Source of the DNA: GWF2-33-9 sp964405755
GTDB lineage: Bacteria > Bacteroidota > Ignavibacteria > Kapaibacteriales > UBA2268
DNA: 43,701 nucleotides
Assembly: GCA_964405755.1 (NCBI GenBank)
Contig: CAYOPF010000005.1
Location: 1 to 43,701 of the forward strand
Reading direction: 5' to 3'
Shown here piece by piece: positions 1 to 8,921 of this stretch (positions within the stretch are counted from its first letter, which is position 1; each line of letters begins with the position of its first letter). Made by a program: the position numbers and the translations under genes. Under the pieces are notes generated by a model, which saw nothing but the letters and a program-made list of their open reading frames with translations, was not told the DNA's origin and did no database searches.

Positions 1-1103
1 ACAGCATAAGCCATATCTGTAGTAGAAGAAGTTCCACCCATATCGTAGGTTCGCACTTTTCCTTCTTTGATAACTTTGGCAATTGCATCTTCCAGCCTAT
101 TTGCTAATTCATTTTCGCCTAACCAATCAAGCATCATTTTTGCACTTAAAAATGTGGCAATTGGATTAACTTTGTACATACCAGCATATTTAGGAGCTGA
201 GCCATGAGAAGGTTCGAAAACAGCAAGTTTTGTGCCGATATTACCACTACAGGCAAATCCCAACCCTCCTACCAATTGAGCGGACAAATCACTAATAACG
301 TCACCATATAAATTAGGTGCAATCATAACATCATAGTTGTAGGGATTCTTGAGCATCCACATTGTAATTGCGTCTACGTTTGCCTCGTCGAACTGAATTT
401 CAGGATACTCTTTTGAGATTTCCTTTGCTTTATCCAAGAATAATCCATCAGTAGCACGAACTACATTAGCTTTATGCACAATGGTAACTTTTTTTCTATT
501 GTGTTTGCGAGCAAATTCAAAGCCAGCTCTGATAATTTTTTCTGAACCTTTTACAGTATTAATTTTGCAAGAAATTGCGAATTCATCGCTATTGAGTTCT
601 GCAAAATGAGCAAAATTTTTGTTTAAATTCTTCAATGTGTTTTTTAATTCATCTGGAACAGGAGTGAACTCAACTCCTGCGTATAGGTCTTCGGTGTTTT
701 CTCGGAAGATAACTATGTCGATATTATCCTTGTAATTCAGAGGGTTGCCATCGTAAGCCTTGCATGGTCTCATACATGTGTATAAATCGAACATTTGTCT
801 CATCCTTACAATAGGAGAGCGATAAATCAATCCAGTACCTTTCAATTCTGGAATCAGTTCATTTTCTGCATCTTTTATTGGTTTGGAAGTAATTGCACCA
901 AAAAGTGCAGCATCAACATTATTAAGTAAATCGATTGTTCTTTTGGGGAGGGCATCACCTTCTTTACACCAAAATTCCCAACCAATATCGCCATGAATGT
1001 AGTTAGCATCGAGCCCTAGTTTGTTTAATACAATTCGGGTTGCATCGCAAACGTCTACGCCAACACCATCACCTGGCAACCAAGCAATTTGATATTTTGC
1101 CAT
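1..1103 (-). CDS. Isocitrate/isopropylmalate dehydrogenase family protein, probably isocitrate dehydrogenase (3' end missing)
   Basis: This gene reads leftwards from ATG at 1103 and runs off the left edge after 367 codons, so the C-terminus is missing. It starts MAKYQIAWLPGDGVGVDV, the nucleotide-binding start of the beta-decarboxylating dehydrogenases. 'RENTEDLYAGVEF' lies near residue 135; this form is typical of isocitrate dehydrogenases, whereas isopropylmalate dehydrogenases usually have 'RELTGG'. Later motifs are 'NLYGDVISDLSAQLVGG', the metal-binding Asp region, and 'EPSHGSAPKYAG'. The expected reaction is oxidative decarboxylation of isocitrate to 2-oxoglutarate in the TCA cycle. NAD versus NADP preference is not assigned. 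It is divergent from cheA, with a TAnnTTTG element 34 bases upstream of the start. A homoisocitrate or tartrate dehydrogenase paralogue cannot be excluded. Confidence 0.85.
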   Translation of the reverse strand, partial: MAKYQIAWLPGDGVGVDVCDATRIVLNKLGLDANYIHGDIGWEFWCKEGDALPKRTIDLLNNVDAALFGAITSKPIKDAENELIPELKGTGLIYRSPIVRMRQMFDLYTCMRPCKAYDGNPLNYKDNIDIVIFRENTEDLYAGVEFTPVPDELKNTLKNLNKNFAHFAELNSDEFAISCKINTVKGSEKIIRAGFEFARKHNRKKVTIVHKANVVRATDGLFLDKAKEISKEYPEIQFDEANVDAITMWMLKNPYNYDVMIAPNLYGDVISDLSAQLVGGLGFACSGNIGTKLAVFEPSHGSAPKYAGMYKVNPIATFLSAKMMLDWLGENELANRLEDAIAKVIKEGKVRTYDMGGTSSTTDMAYA

Positions 1104-1137
1104 ATTAATCCTATAATTATAATAGAAAATTCGAATG

Positions 1138-1145
1138 CAAAATTA
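1138..1145 (-). promoter_or_regulatory. Putative -7 promoter element (TAATTTTG) of the isocitrate dehydrogenase gene
   Basis: The minus strand reads TAATTTTG, matching the Bacteroidota -7 consensus TAnnTTTG, 34 bases before the ATG at 1103. The same octamer precedes several other genes here. No clear -33 TTTG was found, so the call rests on motif and position. Confidence 0.4.
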
Positions 1146-1198
1146 CTAAAAAATCGAAAAATCTTAATATTAGTGTTAGATTTTCACTTTTTTTTATT

Positions 1199-1220
1199 AA
1201 TTTAAATAATTATTTAAATT
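1199..1220. promoter_or_regulatory. Perfect 22-bp AT-only palindrome upstream of cheA, possible operator
   Basis: The arm AATTTAAATAA is followed directly by its exact reverse complement, ending 24 bases before the cheA ATG, in the 141-base gap between divergent genes. Position suits an operator or a hairpin in the cheA leader. Being A/T only, chance is a real alternative. No regulator is identified. Confidence 0.35.
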
Positions 1221-1244
1221 GAGAAATTAATATTTAATGTATAT

Positions 1245-3590
1245 ATGAGTGATAAACATCTTGATAATGAAACCATGGAAATGTTAAGTTCCTTTGTATC
1301 CGAAGCGGTTGACTCGCTCGATACTGCAGAACCATTGGTTGAGGAATTAAAAACAACAGATGATCCAGAGGTAATAAATACGATTTTTAGAGTATTCCAC
1401 ACTCTAAAAGGATTGTCGGGCTTTTTTGGCATGAAAATAATAAATGCTCTAACACATGAAGCTGAAACCCTTTTAGATATCTTGCGAAAAGAAAAAATTA
1501 AGGTTACTGAAGATTTGGTTACTTTAATTTATTCGACATTTGATCTTCTAAGAGATTTACTTCACCTGGTGTCTAATGAATTTTCTGACGAAGCTGGAGC
1601 AGATGATGCCGAAAACATGAAAATAATAATTAAAGATGCAATAGAAAAAATAAAAACAGGGCAATTTGAAATGCCTCAACAGCAAGAAAGTTTTGAGGAT
1701 ATTGCAATGCAAGTTGATGGGGTAAAATTTGTGGAGCCAATCAACGAAGTCGAGCAGGTGGTTGAGCAATCTTTCGACGAATTCATCGTACCTCCGACCA
1801 ATCAACAAGTAGAAGTATCAGATACTTCGTCACTCCCGCAAGTAAATGCCAACTTCGATCTTGGCAGTTTGATTTCCGAGGAAATGATAACCCAATATAT
1901 TTCGGATTCGGCAGATTTGCTGGAAGTAACCGAGAATAATTTAATTCAATTAGAAAATGAACCAGAAAATACGGAATTAATAGGTGCAATATTTGGCGCT
2001 ATACATAGTATCAAAGGCAACTCTGGATTTATGGGATTTTCCGAGATTGAAGAAATTGCAATGGAAACCGAAACAATTTTGGATTGTGTTCGTAAGAAAG
2101 AGCTAGATGCCGATCCAACAGTAGTATCCATCCTTCTGAGCAATATTGAAACCATGCGAAAAAGAGTTGAAACACTCCCAGCCAATTTGGCTTCGAATGA
2201 AACAAATAGTAATAAAGAAATAGTAATTATGCCTCCTACTACAGAAAGTATTCCACAGGTAGTTGAAGTAAAATCCGAGGTTCCGAAACCAATTCCAGTT
2301 GTCAATGTAGAAAAACCTACACCAAACCCAGTTGTTAAAAAAGATGTACCAAAAATAGAACAAAATATATCGAAGAACATACAAACACAAAAGCAAGATA
2401 TCAGAGTTGAAACTGTAAAAATTGATAAACTCTTTGATTTAGTTGGGGAGCTTATCACAATAGAGACTATGGTAACAAATAATCCAGATTTAGTTGGAAT
2501 GCAATTGCCAAACTTTGTTAAGGCAGCTAATCAGCTAAATAAAATTACAAGAGAACTCCAAGAAGTTACTATGAGCGTCCGAATGATGCCCCTTGAAGGA
2601 TTGTTCAATAAAATGAAAAGACTTATTAGGGATGTATCCATTAAGTTAAATAAAAAAGTTGATTTGACTATTTCGGGACAAGAAACCGAAATGGATAAGA
2701 ATGTAATAGATGAAATATCCGATCCACTGGTACACATTTTGAGAAATTCGATGGATCACGGAGTGGAAGATCCAGAAGAAAGTTTGGCTAATGGAAAAAA
2801 CGATACTGGAAAAGTTCATCTTTCGGCACGATACGAAGGAAACGAAATACTGATTTCTGTGAAGGACGATGGTGCCGGTATCGACAAGGAAAGAGTTCTT
2901 CGTAAAGCGGAAGAAAAAGGATTATTGCAAGTGCCAGCTGAGAAAATGACAGATAAGGAAATATTTGCCCTGATTTTTGAACCAGGATTTTCGACCGCAA
3001 AACAAGTTACAGATATTTCTGGTCGAGGTGTGGGCATGGACGTTGTTCGTAAAAATATAGAGAAATTGCGTGGAGCAATAGATATCGAAAGTGAATTGGG
3101 CAAAGGTACTACTGTTACACTGAGAATACCTCTAACTCTTGCAATAATGGAAGCTTTGCTTGTTAAAGTGGGTGATGAAACCTTTGCTATCCCTTTAATG
3201 AATGTTTCCGAAACATTTAGGGTTGCTACAAATGATATAAGCAAAACAATGGATGGATTGGAGATGATTAAAGTCCGAGACGAAATAATGCCAACATTCC
3301 GTATTCATGAGTTATTCAAAATAAAACCAAGATATAATGAATTAGAAAGGGGAATTATTTTAATAACCGAATCCAGAAACAAAAAGTTTTGCTTATTTGC
3401 AGACGAACTAATCGGTCAGCAACAAGCTGTAATTAAAGGTTTATCGGACTATATCGGTAAAGTTCCTGGTATTACTGGTTGTATGATACTTGGCGATGGA
3501 GGAATTGGATTAATATTGGATATCGAAGGTACACTTTTGTTGGCTGAGAATCCTACTCAATTTAATAATTCTAATTTAGTTTATTCTTAA
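1245..3590 (+). CDS. cheA: Chemotaxis sensor histidine kinase CheA with two Hpt domains
   Basis: A 781-residue cytoplasmic kinase that should phosphorylate CheY/CheB-type regulators in response to chemoreceptors. Two Hpt domains are visible: 'FHTLKGLSGFFG' with phospho-acceptor His52, and 'IHSIKGNSGFMG' with His254. A Pro/Val/Lys-rich linker (about 320-385) follows, then the P3 dimerisation helices from about 388 ('VKIDKLFDLVGELI'). The ATPase domain carries 'HILRNSMDHG' (N box, about 498), 'DDGAGID' (541) and 'GRGVGMDVV' (593). A CheW-like P5 domain occupies about 635-770. No P2 CheY/CheB-binding domain is recognisable. It is first of a tight operon with cheW, cheR and cheB. No Shine-Dalgarno sequence precedes the ATG. 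No receptor gene lies in the window. Confidence 0.95.
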   Translation: MSDKHLDNETMEMLSSFVSEAVDSLDTAEPLVEELKTTDDPEVINTIFRVFHTLKGLSGFFGMKIINALTHEAETLLDILRKEKIKVTEDLVTLIYSTFDLLRDLLHLVSNEFSDEAGADDAENMKIIIKDAIEKIKTGQFEMPQQQESFEDIAMQVDGVKFVEPINEVEQVVEQSFDEFIVPPTNQQVEVSDTSSLPQVNANFDLGSLISEEMITQYISDSADLLEVTENNLIQLENEPENTELIGAIFGAIHSIKGNSGFMGFSEIEEIAMETETILDCVRKKELDADPTVVSILLSNIETMRKRVETLPANLASNETNSNKEIVIMPPTTESIPQVVEVKSEVPKPIPVVNVEKPTPNPVVKKDVPKIEQNISKNIQTQKQDIRVETVKIDKLFDLVGELITIETMVTNNPDLVGMQLPNFVKAANQLNKITRELQEVTMSVRMMPLEGLFNKMKRLIRDVSIKLNKKVDLTISGQETEMDKNVIDEISDPLVHILRNSMDHGVEDPEESLANGKNDTGKVHLSARYEGNEILISVKDDGAGIDKERVLRKAEEKGLLQVPAEKMTDKEIFALIFEPGFSTAKQVTDISGRGVGMDVVRKNIEKLRGAIDIESELGKGTTVTLRIPLTLAIMEALLVKVGDETFAIPLMNVSETFRVATNDISKTMDGLEMIKVRDEIMPTFRIHELFKIKPRYNELERGIILITESRNKKFCLFADELIGQQQAVIKGLSDYIGKVPGITGCMILGDGGIGLILDIEGTLLLAENPTQFNNSNLVYS

Positions 3591-3601
3591 GGAGAATCAA
3601 G

Positions 3602-4111
3602 ATGGAAGATAAATATTTAGATAATCTAGATGTTGCCGATTTTACCCAAGAAGATGATGAAACATTGTTAAATCGATATTTAACCTTCAATATCGGTGAT
3701 GAAATATATGGTTTCGAAATTATGTACGTAACCGAAATAATCGGTATGCAAAAAATCACAAAAGTTCCTAATATCGCTGAATATGTTAAGGGGATAATTA
3801 ATCTGCGTGGTATTATTTACCCAGTTGTCGAAATTAGGAACCGTTTTGGAATCGAAGAAGTATCCTACACCGAAAAAACCTGTATAATACTTGTAAGAGT
3901 AAGAAATATGGGAGTAGGATTGATTGTGGATAATGTTGCTGAGGTTATGAGGATAGAACCAATCAACATTTTTCCACCTCCTCAAACGTCTAAAGGTTCA
4001 AAAAGTAAGTACATAAGTTCAATTGCAAAATTGGATCAAGATGTAAAAATTCTTTTGGACCTGGAAAAATTACTTTTTGAGGATACTACCATTACTCCCG
4101 ATATCAATTAA
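3602..4111 (+). CDS. cheW: Chemotaxis coupling protein CheW
   Basis: A 169-residue CheW-domain protein that should link CheA to chemoreceptors at the inner membrane. After about 25 acidic residues the domain begins 'YLTFNIGDEIYGFEIMYVTEI' (split here only by reading frame of the text), and it contains the family signature 'YVKGIINLRGIIYPVVEIR' near residue 60. The ATG is 11 bases after the cheA stop and is preceded by a strong AAGGAG ribosome site, so translation of the two genes is probably coupled. It is slightly longer than E. coli CheW because of the acidic N-terminus. The partner set (cheA, cheR, cheB) supports the call. Confidence 0.93.
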   Translation: MEDKYLDNLDVADFTQEDDETLLNRYLTFNIGDEIYGFEIMYVTEIIGMQKITKVPNIAEYVKGIINLRGIIYPVVEIRNRFGIEEVSYTEKTCIILVRVRNMGVGLIVDNVAEVMRIEPINIFPPPQTSKGSKSKYISSIAKLDQDVKILLDLEKLLFEDTTITPDIN

Positions 4112-4129
4112 CAAAACCAGTTTGGAAAC

Positions 4130-4990
4130 ATGGAATTAAACTATAAGGAAATAGTACCAGAAACAATGAAACTTATTGATGATAATGAGTTTAAACTAAT
4201 CAGAGATCTGATTTACGAAAAGGTTGGTATCAACCTTACCGACCAAAAGAAAGCCCTAGTTACTGGTAGATTACAAAAAGTCTTACGCGAAAAACACTTT
4301 AAATCATTTTCCGATTATTATAAATACATAATTAATGATAAATCCGGCGAAGCACTCAGTGATTTAGTTGATAAAATTTCGACAAACCATACATTTTTCG
4401 GACGAGAATACGAGCATTTTGACTATTTTCAAAAAATCGTCTTACCTCAGATAATTGAAAGAAAAATCAAGAAGAATGAAAGAGACATCAGGGTTTGGAG
4501 TGCTGGGTGTAGCACTGGTGAAGAACCATATACATTAGTGATTCTTATGAAAGAATTACTGGGAAATGACTATAACAAGTGGGATGCAGGTGTTTTAGCA
4601 ACAGATATTTCAACTGTGGCATTATCCAAGGCAATTGCTGGAGTATATGACCAGAACCGACTACACAATTTCGATAAAATTTTAAGAGATAAATATTTTA
4701 CAAAAAATAATGATACATACACAATCAAGGATGAAATCAAAAGAGAGGTAACTTATAAACGTTTTAATCTTATGAATGATTTTTTTCCATTCAAAAAGCC
4801 CTTTGATGTTATTTTCTGCAGAAATGTGATGATTTATTTCGATACTGAAACAAGAATTCAATTAGTAAACAAATTTTATGGTATATTAGACAACGGTGGG
4901 CATTTCTTTATTGGTCACAGCGAAACAATTGACCGAAGATATACTAAATTTAAGTATATAATGCCTGCTGCATATAAGAAAGAATTGTAA
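4130..4990 (+). CDS. cheR: Chemotaxis protein methyltransferase CheR
   Basis: A 286-residue S-adenosylmethionine-dependent methyltransferase expected to methylate glutamates of chemoreceptors. The N-terminal CheR helical domain is at about 20-95 ('YEKVGINLTDQKKALVTGRL') and ends in 'STNHTFFGREYEHF'. The methyltransferase domain follows with SAM motif 'VWSAGCSTGEEPYTL' (about 122-136) and 'FDVIFCRNVMIYFD' (225-238). Many family members have FFRE where this protein has FFGRE; I treat that as a family variant. It lies 18 bases after cheW and 2 bases before cheB, so the adaptation enzymes are co-transcribed. Confidence 0.95.
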   Translation: MELNYKEIVPETMKLIDDNEFKLIRDLIYEKVGINLTDQKKALVTGRLQKVLREKHFKSFSDYYKYIINDKSGEALSDLVDKISTNHTFFGREYEHFDYFQKIVLPQIIERKIKKNERDIRVWSAGCSTGEEPYTLVILMKELLGNDYNKWDAGVLATDISTVALSKAIAGVYDQNRLHNFDKILRDKYFTKNNDTYTIKDEIKREVTYKRFNLMNDFFPFKKPFDVIFCRNVMIYFDTETRIQLVNKFYGILDNGGHFFIGHSETIDRRYTKFKYIMPAAYKKEL

Positions 4991-4992
4991 AT

Positions 4993-6093
4993 ATGAATAA
5001 AACAACTGTAACAAAGATAATTAGAGTGCTTATAATTGACGATTCTGCTCTTGTTAGGGACATACTTTCGAAAGGGTTAGGATCAGATCCCGGAATAGAA
5101 GTAGTTGGAACCGCACCTGATGTATTTGTCGCACGTGATATAATAGTACGCGTTAAACCAGATGTCCTTACTTTAGATGTGGAAATGCCTAGAATGGACG
5201 GCATTGAGTTTTTACGAAAATTGATGCCCCAATACCCTATTCCAGTAGTAGTAGTGAGCTCTTTGACACAAAAAGGAAAGGATGTCACGATGCAAGCATT
5301 AGAAGCTGGTGCAGTCGATTATGTATCAAAACCAATGGCCAACCTTGCAGAGGGTTTACAAGGTATGATGAATGAGTTGAGAACAAAAGTCAAAATTGCA
5401 TCTACAGCAAATGTATCCCATTGGAAAAACAAAAAATTTGAAAATGCTGATGAAGCTAAGCCAAATTTAACAGGTTCAAAAGCATTAGCCGAATCAACAG
5501 ATAAAATAATTGCAATTGGAGCATCTACAGGTGGTACCGAAGCCATTAGAAAAGTTGTGAGTTACTTACCTCCGAATACACCTGGAATTGTAATAGTTCA
5601 GCACATGCCAGCAGGGTTTACAAAAACTTTTGCAGATCGAATTAACCAAGTTGCAATGATGAATGCAAAAGAAGCCGAAGATGGCGATAGAATTATTAAT
5701 GGTCGAATTTTAATTGCACCTGGTGATTATCACATGAAAGTTGAACGTTCCGGAGGTCGCTATGAAGTCCGACTAATTCAAACCGATAAGGTAAATGGTC
5801 ATCGGCCAAGCGTTGATGTTCTCTTCCATTCTGTTGCACAACAAGTAGGAGCTAATGCTTACGGAGTGATTCTAACAGGTATGGGCAATGATGGTGCGCA
5901 AGGGCTGAAAGCAATGAAACAAAATGGAGCAAAAACTTTTGGACAGAATCAATCGACTTCGGTGGTTTACGGAATGCCAAAGGTTGCTTTTGATGTTGGT
6001 GCTGTTGATATTCAATTACCGCTCGACGAAATTCCCAAACGATTAATTGCTCAGATAGAAAACGATAAAAAAATATTTGAAGGAAGAAATTAA
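4993..6093 (+). CDS. cheB: Chemotaxis response regulator protein-glutamate methylesterase CheB
   Basis: A 366-residue methylesterase/deamidase that reverses CheR methylation of receptors when phosphorylated by CheA. The receiver domain (11-125) has acidic pair Asp16-Asp17, phospho-acceptor Asp62 in 'TLDVEMPRMDG' and Lys113 in 'VSKP'. After a linker the catalytic domain starts at about 170. It has the family triad: Ser178 in 'IGASTGG', His204 in 'VQHMPAGFT' and Asp300 in 'GMGNDGA'. Its stop overlaps the next gene's ATG by one base (TAATG), so translational coupling to the hybrid kinase is likely. Confidence 0.95.
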   Translation: MNKTTVTKIIRVLIIDDSALVRDILSKGLGSDPGIEVVGTAPDVFVARDIIVRVKPDVLTLDVEMPRMDGIEFLRKLMPQYPIPVVVVSSLTQKGKDVTMQALEAGAVDYVSKPMANLAEGLQGMMNELRTKVKIASTANVSHWKNKKFENADEAKPNLTGSKALAESTDKIIAIGASTGGTEAIRKVVSYLPPNTPGIVIVQHMPAGFTKTFADRINQVAMMNAKEAEDGDRIINGRILIAPGDYHMKVERSGGRYEVRLIQTDKVNGHRPSVDVLFHSVAQQVGANAYGVILTGMGNDGAQGLKAMKQNGAKTFGQNQSTSVVYGMPKVAFDVGAVDIQLPLDEIPKRLIAQIENDKKIFEGRN

Positions 6094-8522
6094 TGTACAA
6101 TCATACTTTTCCATTGAATTTAAATCTATTAGTTGCCGAAGATGAAGTTGCATCCAGTTTGTACCTAAAAACTATACTTAGCAAGTATGTATCAGGCAAT
6201 GTAGTCATGGCTCAGGATGGACAAATTGCATGGGAATATTTTCAAAAAAATCGTGATACGGTTGATGTTGTAATAACTGACATAAATATGCCGAATGTTG
6301 ATGGAATAGACCTTTCCAAAATGATTAGAGAGGTTGACATTAAAATACCGATTGTCTTTACAACTGCATTAGATAACAATTCCTTTCTGAAAATTGCTAT
6401 TGAATTGGGTGTTTATCAATACATAATAAAGCCAGTTAAGAGTAATAACATCGAACAAGTTTTATTGGAAATATACGATAGAAAAATTAAGGAAATTCAG
6501 TTTAACCAACAATATGAATACAATAAAATACTTTCTCGGGCTTTGGAGGAAAGTATTTCAATGATAATGATTTTGGATAATAATAATGTAATTCAATTCG
6601 TAAATAAGAGTTTTCGAGAATTTCTAAGAACAGCACAGGACAAATTCATCGGCAAAAAAATTACAGATTTTGTTTTTGATTCACAAAATCCAGAGGAGTT
6701 TCAACGTTTTATTGACTCAGTAGAGAATTATCAGAATTATTCAGGAGAAATTTTATTTATAACATCTTTGGGTGAGCCTTTCTGGAGTTCGATTACTCAT
6801 ACACCATTTTTTAATGAAAACAATGAATACATATATGCCGTTGATATTGTTGAAGACATCACTGCAAAAAAACTTTCTCAGGAGCAACTTCGTAAATCCA
6901 AAGAGATGTTGGAATCCATTGTAGAAAGAAGAACTCAAGAATTAATTGAAGTCAATAATCAACTAAGAGAAGAAATAAATCGACGTAAAAAGTATGAGTT
7001 GGAATTATCCGAAGCTAAGGATTATGCTGAAAAAGCCAATGAAGCAAAAAGTATATTCCTTGCGAAAGTAAGCCATGAACTGCGAACTCCCATGAATGGA
7101 ATATTGGGAATTTCCAGTATAATGAAAGATATGAAACTGGAAGCGAAGGCAACTAAATTCGTAGATATTATAAATATATCTGCCGAAAATCTACTTTCAA
7201 TAATAAATGATTTGTTAGATTTCTCGAAAATAAAATCTGGGAAGTTTAGTTTAGCAAAATCACCATTTAATTTCATAGAGGAAATAGCTCAAACAATAGA
7301 ATTATTGGTGCCAAGTGCCGAAAATAAGTCCTTAGAATTGGTTTATAAAATTGATGATAAAATTCCTGAAATACTTTATGGTGATGTGGATAGAATCAAA
7401 CAAGTGCTTTGGAATATTTTAAGTAACGCAATTAAATTTACGAAAGAAGGATTTATCAACTTAACGATTAGACTAAAAAATATTGAAAACAACAATGCAG
7501 AGATTGAATTTATTGTTCAGGATACAGGAGTGGGCATTCCAGACAATAAGAAAGAAATGATTTTTGAAAGCTTTATGCAGTTGGAACCATTGATGACCAG
7601 AAATTATGGAGGAACTGGACTAGGTTTGTCGATTTCAAAAGAAATAATCGATTTAATGGACGGCAATATTTATTTTGAAAGCAAATTAGGGAAAGGAACA
7701 ACTTTCTTTTTCACTCTTAAGGTTGAGGTAGAAGAACCTAAGCAGGAAACCGAAAAATTAATTGATAGGGTAGAGTTTGAACCCGAAAATACAAGTTTAA
7801 ATTATTTCCTCCTAATAGAACCTGATATTGAGGCCCGCCAATTAATGGAAGATTTGTTGAGTGAAACTAATATTAAGTTGTATTTTGCAGAAAACTCAAT
7901 TGAGGCAATCGATATATATAAAATTAACCCAACTGATGTAATTATTATTAGTAACAAGCTAGAACAAAGTTATTTCGAGAATTTTATTTCAGAAATTCAA
8001 AAAATTGAAATTGATTTCAAAAAGCATATACCAGTAATTATTACGCATAATATTTATGAACCAATAAATAAGGACTATTTCAATTCTTTGGGAATTGATT
8101 ACTTTTTACCAAAACCAATAAAGCCAAAAGCATTAACTGAATTATTAAATGATATAAGTATAGGTAATGCAAAGCATATAGTAGAAATTGACCTTGAGGA
8201 GTTGATGAATTCGAGCTCGAAGGAAGTAATTCAAAAAATTATAGATCACTTTATTGAAAACTATCAACCAATATTACAGAAACTAGAAAAGTCTATAAAA
8301 GAATCCAATTATAGAAAAATTTATGATTATTCCAGCCAGGTTAGGTCCCAGATTAGCAACTTCGGAGTTTTTCGATCTGTTCAATTAGCAACCAGAATAG
8401 CGAAAAAAGCAATTGAGAATGATCCTACAAATATGGATGTTTTGTACAATGCACTAAAGTGGGAAATTGGACAAATTGTAAATTTTTTAAACCAAAATCA
8501 ATTAGAAAAATTAAAGGAGTAA
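6093..8522 (+). CDS. Hybrid sensor histidine kinase: REC-PAS-HisKA-HATPase with degenerate C-terminal REC and Hpt-like domains
   Basis: An 809-residue soluble kinase with no membrane segments. In order: an intact receiver (about 10-125, Asp63 in 'ITDINMPNVDG', Lys113), a PAS domain (about 145-260), a coiled coil (about 262-315), HisKA with His328 in 'FLAKVSHELRTPMNG', and HATPase with 'NILSNAIKF', 'DTGVGIP' and 'GGTGLGLSI'. The C-terminal receiver-like domain (about 570-690) has Ser620 in 'DVIIISNKL' where the phospho-acceptor Asp should be, though Lys674 remains. A last helical domain resembles Hpt but lacks a histidine in the expected place ('YDYSSQVRSQISNFG'). It is encoded with the che genes and with a receiver 3 bases downstream, so it probably serves the same behaviour. 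Confidence 0.88.
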   Translation: MYNHTFPLNLNLLVAEDEVASSLYLKTILSKYVSGNVVMAQDGQIAWEYFQKNRDTVDVVITDINMPNVDGIDLSKMIREVDIKIPIVFTTALDNNSFLKIAIELGVYQYIIKPVKSNNIEQVLLEIYDRKIKEIQFNQQYEYNKILSRALEESISMIMILDNNNVIQFVNKSFREFLRTAQDKFIGKKITDFVFDSQNPEEFQRFIDSVENYQNYSGEILFITSLGEPFWSSITHTPFFNENNEYIYAVDIVEDITAKKLSQEQLRKSKEMLESIVERRTQELIEVNNQLREEINRRKKYELELSEAKDYAEKANEAKSIFLAKVSHELRTPMNGILGISSIMKDMKLEAKATKFVDIINISAENLLSIINDLLDFSKIKSGKFSLAKSPFNFIEEIAQTIELLVPSAENKSLELVYKIDDKIPEILYGDVDRIKQVLWNILSNAIKFTKEGFINLTIRLKNIENNNAEIEFIVQDTGVGIPDNKKEMIFESFMQLEPLMTRNYGGTGLGLSISKEIIDLMDGNIYFESKLGKGTTFFFTLKVEVEEPKQETEKLIDRVEFEPENTSLNYFLLIEPDIEARQLMEDLLSETNIKLYFAENSIEAIDIYKINPTDVIIISNKLEQSYFENFISEIQKIEIDFKKHIPVIITHNIYEPINKDYFNSLGIDYFLPKPIKPKALTELLNDISIGNAKHIVEIDLEELMNSSSKEVIQKIIDHFIENYQPILQKLEKSIKESNYRKIYDYSSQVRSQISNFGVFRSVQLATRIAKKAIENDPTNMDVLYNALKWEIGQIVNFLNQNQLEKLKE

Positions 8523-8525
8523 TAA

Positions 8526-8921
8526 ATGAAAACACTCGTTGTTGATGATGATTACATCACTTCTATGGTAATACAAGAAATGATGCTTGCATATTGTAGT
8601 ACCGACATTGCTCAAAATGGCGAAGAAGCAGTTCGGTCATTTCGAAATGCATTGGAGTCGGGCGACCCGTACAATGTGATATTATTGGATATAATGATGC
8701 CTGAAATGGACGGGCAGGAAGCACTTGAAAATATAAGGGAAATTGAATCGAAATCGAATATTGAGGGATTGGATAAATGTAAGGTTATTATGTGCACGGC
8801 ATTAGATGATTATGATACTATGATGCAATCTTTTCGTAATCAATGTGATGCTTATATAGTAAAACCAGTATCAAAGGAAAAAGTAAAAGAAATTTTAATT
8901 AATTTAGAACTAATCAGTTAG
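8526..8921 (+). CDS. Single-domain response regulator (CheY-like receiver)
   Basis: A 131-residue stand-alone receiver domain. It has the acidic cluster 'VVDDDY' (5-10), phospho-acceptor Asp55 in 'ILLDIMMPEMDG', a Thr/Ala switch region ('MCTALDD') and Lys in 'IVKPVSKEK'. There is no output domain, so it should act by protein contact, as CheY does on the flagellar switch, or as a phosphate relay for the hybrid kinase. It follows that kinase by 3 bases and has an AAGGAG ribosome site. It ends the che operon and overlaps the end of the opposite-strand DedA gene by 8 bases. I have not called it cheY because several receivers of this type exist in such genomes. Confidence 0.85.
   Translation: MKTLVVDDDYITSMVIQEMMLAYCSTDIAQNGEEAVRSFRNALESGDPYNVILLDIMMPEMDGQEALENIREIESKSNIEGLDKCKVIMCTALDDYDTMMQSFRNQCDAYIVKPVSKEKVKEILINLELIS

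Noticed and set aside
1946..2458. Antisense open frame of 170 codons within cheA
   Set aside because: Ser/Thr-rich antisense shadow of a clear CheA coding region.
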